Shown here: in pieces, positions 36,701 to 39,927 of the stretch
Layout of the letters: each line of letters opens with the position of its first letter
Numbering within the stretch: the stretch's first letter is position 1
Source: Planctomycetaceae bacterium
Lineage (GTDB): Bacteria > Planctomycetota > Planctomycetia > Planctomycetales > Planctomycetaceae
Length of the DNA: 39,927 bases
Direction of reading: 5' to 3'
Assembly: GCA_900299185.1 (NCBI GenBank)
Contig: OMIV01000382.1
Span: 1 to 39,927 of the forward strand
Notes under the pieces: generated by a model
The model's database searches: none
Seen by the model: the letters and a program-made list of their open reading frames with translations, nothing else
What the model was told of the DNA's origin: nothing
Made by a program: the position numbers and the translations under genes

Positions 36701-37631
36701 TCTGCTCCAAGATGGCCGGGTCGCGGCGCGCATGCACGATCGAGTCATAGATCTGTCGAGCCTGCGGCTTGCCAATCAGCTCGCCCTCGATGAGTCGATC
36801 GGGAGCCGTGAACATCGCAAAACGACTGACCGACGCCCCGTCCGGCAGATCAAAGACGAACGTGCCCTCGGACTGTTGATCGAACGGGCTATAGAACGAC
36901 TGGTCGATCTGCACGAGCGCGACCGGCGGATCGATCACGACGTTGATGTGATACTGAGCGACATGCAGCCGCTGACGGAGTCCCGTCGTCGGATCATTCG
37001 CCGTGAGCTGCGCGATGTCCTGCTGCCGCTTGCGTTTCAAGACCTCGTTGCCGGAGTCGCGTTTCGGAAGTTCGCTCTCCGAGAACTCACCGGTTGAGAA
37101 CTCCCAACGAAACGCTTTGCTGCGCACTTCACGCTCGGTTCCAGCTTGCCAGCGCGTTTTCGCGACACCACTCAAGACCCGCCCAACGACCGACTTCGAA
37201 TCGTGACCGCTGACGATTTCAATTTCGCACTCGCTCGCGGCGGCGACTTCCGTCCGCGCATGCAAAGCTTCGACGATCCAACTGGCAGCACCTTCCTTGA
37301 GAAACAGCACCACTTGCCCGTGCTTCACATCGAGCCGCGTGCCTTCCCAAACAACGCGCGAGTTCGGACCGAGTGCCAATCGTCCGTCCGAGAACTCAAA
37401 CCGCGCGACGCCAAAGGCCGACGTCCGCAGCTCACAGGGTTCAGCGAACTCATCGCCGGTATCCAGCAAGTGCCACTCGGTCTTGAGTTGCAACTGCCGA
37501 GCGACATCACCGACCGACGCCGCATCGAGCCGCAAGCACCCTTCACTCACCTTCGAATCCGCCCGAGCCTCCCACGTCATCATCGTGAGGCTCGCGATCG
37601 CCAACACCATCAACGCTCGAATCGTCGTCAT
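30762..37631 (-). CDS. Giant exported FecR/VIT/VWA protein with STN-like and helical repeat regions
   Basis: About 2,289 residues from ATG 37631, with AAGGA nine bases upstream and a signal peptide (MTTIRALMVLAIASLTMMTWEARA). In order: a FecR-like segment (FGVARFEFSDGRLALGPNS, about 60-190); a VIT domain (VQIDQSFYSPFDQQSEGTFV, about 225-345); a VWA domain with MIDAS DTSSS at 487-491; two STN/secretin-N-like modules at about 950-1040 and 1070-1160 (CMLDVPAFEAGGVAIDTPV and LVLDLPALDAAGVAVDRPV); a Gly-rich linker at about 1194-1235; two TSGGWE-x2-GSGTG modules near 1314-1410; a low-complexity block at about 1526-1614 that is encoded by inverted repeats; and a helical, TPR-like C-terminus. VIT-VWA proteins bind metal-dependently to partners; no reaction is assigned. 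It stands alone. Confidence 0.85.
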   Translation of the reverse strand: MTTIRALMVLAIASLTMMTWEARADSKVSEGCLRLDAASVGDVARQLQLKTEWHLLDTGDEFAEPCELRTSAFGVARFEFSDGRLALGPNSRVVWEGTRLDVKHGQVVLFLKEGAASWIVEALHARTEVAAASECEIEIVSGHDSKSVVGRVLSGVAKTRWQAGTEREVRSKAFRWEFSTGEFSESELPKRDSGNEVLKRKRQQDIAQLTANDPTTGLRQRLHVAQYHINVVIDPPVALVQIDQSFYSPFDQQSEGTFVFDLPDGASVSRFAMFTAPDRLIEGELIGKPQARQIYDSIVHARRDPAILEQIDRHTFRMQVFPIFPKDTKRVLLDFTMPLTELPGGEYSFRLPLLGDEEPIWDFKLTGSIRGEVAPKSLRSPTHGRATGWSVRLNEPGKTSDTEPVVIPTSTFRFEATDYRADKDFIARFHLPKGEATRLRYEPVSNDPIDGDCFMLSVPSQEVVQNVVPELKQQKRDDGVDVLILADTSSSMSPLRPQQRRVIESVLMNLRDQDRFRLSAIDVEVRSATKNNEWFDNNEMNRRTALEWLDREVFVGKSNFEETLPVACDSHNGFGRRRVVLYVGDGARASQFDKQSEALIASAKNRKQPKFAAVMVGESRDSVGVVEEFARESGGLVFGSDRSSRREFFRWLLGDLPMPLRLSKFDLLGVMAHDLEQPRGWMPGTHLRLMGRMEGGSGVRGTVDIESLDGKKAAFWIQQVSRDNGRRDHFVGRMCVQRRLERMQAGLKQDVLLHANQQANQALTNEIVALSRQWTVLCPQTAFLVLETENDYAVRHLTRAVRRPYWKPLEAVADPKTATIDVAAALRRQQVRATEKLEARPAVSEQLAEVRKALQEHNVDQAVALAQSLRGPPQQSAAVRELLQQVDAEAARRAGRETAQQMLGRDVRLFQRPAARRPLARIDEQRSAIAITNAPLVEQLFPKWAEKLITPPQVDEISFAVFYDWFSKETGQRCMLDVPAFEAGGVAIDTPVRLGIKQPIPAISLLNHVNRQVSVGFDFRSGFIRVSTIDELNQQLSTLRFPVADLVDPSVPLAQERLELPALDRELNFRRQVQSALKKPCKFSFSETPLSKVVDAVSEDVGLPLVLDLPALDAAGVAVDRPVTLDLKGQPTNVVMREALKPHNLDIVVGDQLVHVTTVDEANNRLETRFHSTRGLLIDSAATKRLQQASEWGGTRGGMFGGDGFGGGGFGGGGLGGGGLGGGGLGGGIPAGAFGGSMGHGGGATATPNNGPMPQSNLINGDLGADDSPKFDTGRSGGTPSDGDGATGITSSGQQLSLQIEQTQTVHRPEALSLLMTEQTSGGWESDGSGTGDSSYLPMIRGFVVRQTAQVHAEIEDIFEGLRKEAKAADAHSHAVNLLEASDVHDNAFALQSMVAAETSGGWEFEGSGTGTLAYDDQTRTLIVRQTYQVQREVLKLLTQLRRERYRNLYGHEWQPGSKPTSTLPLQELLHVDLQTFEPQPALKPDPARGQLASVPVRREPEINMLSVWRHTVCDTFNRDPLGSASSRRLGFYPDPSVVTPVTTARNIESPAHSGSQQGTEKLNGQSKATQDSGVPSVGRSRFDRSNEGNSKVEAVVTGVTTDIGRDGIPTYEKTARGPVGAKTSAADSEEPSSLTKFLVLPAAIETQTGHRFLCIESERAAVFDPLTQLVMIGTWGRDARLRLNEQLPWLPHLSNADLAKQFFITQMQDYPQSVRVRLTQPQAGATEFVSYHEVTFSKTHGLPTQWDAYLAGALSYRLLFEELSKDATPHWQRVRCVDALGRELERWELIERQPATSLARAAANANADASQTAAVAEAMPLRAGWQRAIVIDFDRMADGEKSSVDSLIRALQLIDAQDWSGALKQLDAAQQRWPENGFLRVLEAWCWSQSNEAKARHGRIVSLLRAAMNGDGAELLKELLLPNGFHVRRTCSPSGSVTDGLQVRRTGLLALQHVGDVPPSAGMFGLSTQELYDLFSRQPESQRDASDHLTLADLACLAGRMEAALQHLAAAEKAFGKEVPPEVTVMRARALRESERVADLVQLATAALTNEATVSEVLLGIANETRRALERELTEKLITASLDRAKEPGRCRSGLLAQAAELRTGLPRWRLLLEALEHEHDDVQQLQSVWAQLRGELQEAAEHPEMQQLIEASKNEVVQQHLVRMAALNESNRGNDQRAGDLLWSQWEAGVLPIKDEVWLFELCLKTRQMQRAKRMFEVEVRRPIGTPDRFLGVSSELLQQEWKIDGSDLKARIESAREDVPIRNWPANWHSFPRPTLPGSFQGGGFF
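31791..31851. repeat. 24-bp inverted repeat inside the giant VIT/VWA gene
   Basis: The arms at 31791-31814 (beginning CGTACGACGGACTTG) and 31828-31851 are inverted copies with two mismatches, 13 bases apart. Each arm also holds its own palindrome, for example GACGGACT/AGTCCGTC in the right arm. The element is translated in frame (VRRTCSPSGSVTDGLQVRRT) without breaking the gene. Confidence 0.75.
32790..33055. repeat. 266-bp element with 58-60-bp inverted ends inside the giant VIT/VWA gene
   Basis: The left arm (32790-32849) and right arm (32998-33055) are inverted copies with only a few differences. Each arm consists of two palindromic units: GGTTGGGAT/ATCCCGACC and CCGTTGTGACT/AGTCACGACGG. 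The 148 bases between them have low-complexity coding content (Ser, Gln, Gly, Thr, Asn-rich). The element is read through in frame, giving two similar-looking peptides from opposite-orientation arms. The layout is like a MITE or a paired REP element. Further copies cannot be tested here. Confidence 0.8.
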
Positions 37632-38131
37632 CGGCAACGGTCCTTAGAGAAGCATTCAGTCCGCTGAGGTCCAGAACCCTGCGGGTCGGCCATTTCAGAC
37701 ACGAACTGAACGTAAAGCAAGAACCGTGATCAACATCTCATCCAGAACCGAGCTCCGAAAAAGATACCGAGAAGACGATGTCGAACGATCGCGCCAGGTA
37801 ATGAAACCATGCTCGCGCGAGGCTGGGACGAACCTCTGTGACATTTCCACGCAGTCATTCCGCACCGAGCGGGAACGAGTCGCCAATCAGTATCCCTAAG
37901 ACAAAACCAAGACCTCGAGTGTCTCATTAGTAAAACTGGTCGAGCTGTGAATTGTCTTGAGACACAGCCAGGCAATCGGCTCAGCGGGAGACGATCGCAG
38001 TTCAGCGTTATCGCCAGTTCGTCCCGAGCACTTTGACGAGGCCATCAAATCTGAAGTCGTGATGACTCACGTGCCGCCGCGCCTCACGACATCGGACGAC
38101 AAGAACAAGCGCCCGCGAGAAGCCATACCTG
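37632..38131. other. Gene-free region upstream of the giant VIT/VWA gene
   Basis: No gene is convincing in these 500 bases. The left end should carry the promoter of the giant gene. Minus-strand frames of 60-80 codons cross 37695-37975 but lack ribosome-binding sites and have Arg/Ser/Cys-rich, non-protein-like composition. A 7-bp inverted repeat (GTGTCTC/GAGACAC) spans 37919-37966. Confidence 0.4.
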
Positions 38132-38169
38132 TAAAAGAAAAACGACTGCGTGCTATGGCACGCAGTCGT
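38132..38169 (-). terminator. Rho-independent terminator of tRNA-Val
   Basis: On the minus strand a 12-bp perfect stem ACGACTGCGTGC/GCACGCAGTCGT with a four-base loop is followed by TTTTCTTTTAC. It begins seven bases after the tRNA. Confidence 0.93.
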
Positions 38170-38175
38170 CGGAAA

Positions 38176-38249
38176 TGGACGATACTGGACTCGAACCAGT
38201 GACCTCCACGATGTCAACGTGGCGCTCTAACCAACTGAGCTAATCGTCC
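38176..38249 (-). tRNA. tRNA-Val (anticodon GAC)
   Basis: A complete 74-nt cloverleaf: acceptor stem GGACGAT/ATCGTCC with discriminator A, D arm GCTC-AGTTGGTTA-GAGC, anticodon arm CCACG-TTGACAT-CGTGG with anticodon GAC, and T arm ACTGG-TTCGAGT-CCAGT. CCA is not encoded. A strong terminator follows directly. Confidence 0.97.
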
Positions 38250-38364
38250 GAGAAAGGCGGCAGAAATTTAGCCTGGGACTCCGGGGCGTCAAGCTAGGGT
38301 TCTTGGTGCTGGCGAATAACGGCGGGGGAGATGGCGATTCGAACGATTGCGCTTAGTAGACCGC

Positions 38365-39315
38365 TCAGGGCAACTCACGTTCGCCGGGTTGAGCTTCTTC
38401 GAACTTCAACATTTCAATGAGAGCGAGTTTGTTGGCGTTCCATGCATTCTCTGGAGAGATCTTGCGAGGCAGCTCCAGAGTGATGATCGGCGTATCGAGA
38501 TCATTGCCAACCCAGCTACCGAGCGATCCGGGGGTTGGATAGCCGATTGAATCAGACACCATGTACTTGTTGAAGCGAGAAAGGGACTGTGCGAGAGCCT
38601 TTCCAGGTCCGTCGTAGTTATTCATCGGTCGGCCAGTAGTCGCGTGCATTACGAGAACTCGTACGGGCTTGAACTCGTGAATGATCTGCACGGCCACTTG
38701 TGTCTCTGGTTCACTCATCGGTTTCTTTCCCGGATTGAACCTCGCCGTCTTCACCACCGGATCCCAGTTCTTGGCCGGGAAATTACGGTTCAAATCGACT
38801 CCGTTCTGATTCATTCGTCGGCCAGATGATGTCCCATCTGGGTTCAGATTCCGCACGATCAACACGGTCACTTGCTGCGTGAGTTCTGAATTGGCGCGAA
38901 GCTCTTCAGTGAACCATTCCGTGATTGCCAGCCCTTCCGGCTCGTCGCCATGAATGCCACCAATGAAGAGCACTCGATTTACTCCGCGTCCAATCAGCAT
39001 GGCTTCAAGAGGGCGATTCGCGACGGACCGCCCGACTTCGAGCCAATTACCTTCGAGGCAGCGAAGCTTCTCAACCATTGTTTGAGGTTGAGGCGAGACT
39101 TCCACGACCGGCACGTGTTCCTCGACCAAAATCGGCGGCAGCAGTTCCAGTGGTCGACTTCGCGTTCCAATCGAGAGCGTCGGAGCCAGCTCTAGCTTCC
39201 GAGGAATCTCATGCAGCCAAGATCTGCCTTCAGTACAGCCAACGACTACAGCCAGAATCAGGCAGCAAACAGCAACGAGCCGTCGGGAGTGATGCTTGAG
39301 CAATGAGTTTTTCAT
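38365..39315 (-). CDS. M14-family zinc carboxypeptidase-like lipoprotein
   Basis: A 316-residue protein. The signal ends in the lipobox VVGC (lipidated C27), after a basic start and a hydrophobic run. Zinc ligands of the M14 family are visible: H122 and E125 in GIHGDEPEG, and H224 in VLVMHATTG. NLNPDG near 157-161 and NGVDLNRNFP at 171-180 carry the substrate-binding Asn-Arg. The catalytic Glu is probably E281 in ITLELP. The layout resembles MpaA-type murein-peptide amidases and related carboxypeptidases, so a role in cell-wall peptide cleavage or recycling at the membrane is plausible. The substrate is not proven. It is upstream of tRNA-Val on the same strand. Confidence 0.88.
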   Translation of the reverse strand: MKNSLLKHHSRRLVAVCCLILAVVVGCTEGRSWLHEIPRKLELAPTLSIGTRSRPLELLPPILVEEHVPVVEVSPQPQTMVEKLRCLEGNWLEVGRSVANRPLEAMLIGRGVNRVLFIGGIHGDEPEGLAITEWFTEELRANSELTQQVTVLIVRNLNPDGTSSGRRMNQNGVDLNRNFPAKNWDPVVKTARFNPGKKPMSEPETQVAVQIIHEFKPVRVLVMHATTGRPMNNYDGPGKALAQSLSRFNKYMVSDSIGYPTPGSLGSWVGNDLDTPIITLELPRKISPENAWNANKLALIEMLKFEEAQPGERELP

Positions 39316-39848
39316 GCCCTTTGTTTCGGCCGACCCACTTTGTGGTCATGCACCGGATCATCGAAATCGGCGGAATTTCAGATCCTTCTGCCACTCAGAT
39401 TCCCTGCCCTCGTTAATCAACGCGAAAAGCAGCACATTCACGACGCACCGTAGAGACCTTCCATCATTGACTTTAAGAAGCCGCCTGAGCCCCAATCACT
39501 ATCTCGGCGCACTCGATAATCACATAACCCCAAAGGGCCCGTGAAACGAACAACACCTCGAAAAACGTTGTATTTTTCGAGGCACCTCAAAAGGGCCAGC
39601 GGTAGTCGAAATCAAAAAGTCGAAGCTTCCCCCGAACTTCGCTTTCGCCGTGATTCGACTTCGATTTGTCAGCGCGCGAAGTTTCAGATCTTCGATGTCG
39701 ACTACTCGGCACTTTTTTCAAACATCGAAGTCGTCGACTTAGTGCTGGCCCACAGCGAATTTCATCCGAGAGTGCTTTTGAAAAAACAACGTCTTCGACT
39801 CACTGTTCTAGGTCGTGTGGACGCTGTGTTGCATCGCCTGTGTATTTT
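39316..39848. other. Region between the carboxypeptidase and the transposase remnant
   Basis: A forward GTG-started frame (39541-39903) is open but runs antisense through the transposase end and lacks a ribosome-binding site, so I reject it. The stretch contains the hairpin at 39556-39582, and a section at 39620-39735 is rich in CGAAG/TCGAC words. The outer end of the insertion sequence must lie in here, but I cannot identify its terminal repeat with only one end visible. Confidence 0.45.
39556..39582. terminator. AT-rich hairpin, possible bidirectional terminator
   Basis: The 10-bp perfect stem CCTCGAAAAA/TTTTTCGAGG has a seven-base loop. A-run and T-run inside the stem would allow it to end transcription from either side, for example from the transposase on the minus strand. 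Confidence 0.45.
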
Positions 39849-39927
39849 CTATTTGAGCAGGATTATGATGGAAGCCAGTTGGACGAAGGCGAGGAAGTTT
39901 TGAGCCTTTTTCTCGTAGCGAGTGGCG
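39849..39927 (-). mobile_element. C-terminal end of a transposase (insertion sequence continues beyond the window)
   Basis: Read from the right edge on the minus strand, the last 25 residues are ATRYEKKAQNFLAFVQLASI followed by IILLK and a TAG stop. TRYEK-x-A-x-NFLA-x-VQLA is a familiar C-terminal end of IS5/IS4-type DDE transposases. Only this tail is in the window, so the element's completeness and family are not settled. Confidence 0.75.

Noticed and set aside
35847-37097. Long forward frames opposite the giant VIT/VWA gene
   Set aside because: They are Arg/Leu/His-rich shadow frames of a clearly coding minus strand.
37695-37975. Minus-strand frames upstream of the giant gene
   Set aside because: Short overlapping frames without start signals or recognisable domains; possibly a repeat remnant but not supported as a gene.
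37957-38202. Forward 81-codon frame near tRNA-Val
   Set aside because: It runs antisense through the tRNA terminator and part of the tRNA, so it is not a gene.
39541-39903. Forward 120-codon frame starting with GTG
   Set aside because: It lacks a ribosome-binding site, has low-quality composition and runs antisense through the transposase C-terminus.

Overview
The window looks like chromosomal DNA of a planctomycete. Supporting signs are a surface-type protein with RTX repeats and an arginine-rich LE-x-R N-terminus, two twin Flp/prepilin-like proteins of a type I associate with this phylum, a fused CcsB/CcsA cytochrome c maturation protein, very large PQQ-propeller and VIT/VWA proteins, weakly organised operons with many single genes, and several kinds of dispersed inverted repeats. 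The species cannot be named from the sequence. No prophage, CRISPR array or complete insertion sequence is visible.

Layout. 1-2.6 kb (minus): a Sir2-type deacylase cut by the left edge, then an M3 oligoendopeptidase. 2.9-7.6 kb (plus): a 1,576-residue exported double-propeller protein. 7.7-12.3 kb (minus): an orphan CpaB-like SAF protein, PPi-type phosphofructokinase, and the accB-accC pair, with accC broken by a one-base frameshift as read. 12.5-17.8 kb: an exported thioredoxin-like protein, an unrecognised 399-aa protein, an RTX-repeat surface protein, and a membrane-anchored Spy-like protein. 18.0-20.8 kb (plus): a Rieske ferredoxin, a 2-hydroxyacid dehydrogenase, an exported beta-helix protein and a small HTH protein. 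21.0-23.4 kb (minus): UbiX, trigger factor and tRNA-Gly(GCC). 23.4-25.3 kb: a long gene-free stretch, then two pilin-like genes of almost identical protein sequence. 25.5-30.6 kb (plus): a duplicated-domain lipoprotein followed by the CcsBA fusion. 30.7-37.6 kb (minus): a 2,289-residue FecR-VIT-VWA-STN-like protein that carries palindromic repeats inside its reading frame. 38.1-39.9 kb (minus): tRNA-Val(GAC), an M14 carboxypeptidase lipoprotein and, at the right edge, the last codons of a transposase.

How it fits together. Housekeeping genes (accBC, PPi-PFK, tig, ubiX, tRNAs) are interleaved with envelope genes: exported propellers, lipoproteins, an RTX surface protein, pilin-like subunits, CpaB-like protein, heme handling and an extracytoplasmic thioredoxin. 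The strongest second-look items are the accC frameshift, the silently diverged pilin twins, and the inverted repeats translated in frame within the giant VIT/VWA gene. I found no cluster that I could confidently call a new defence or biosynthetic system.
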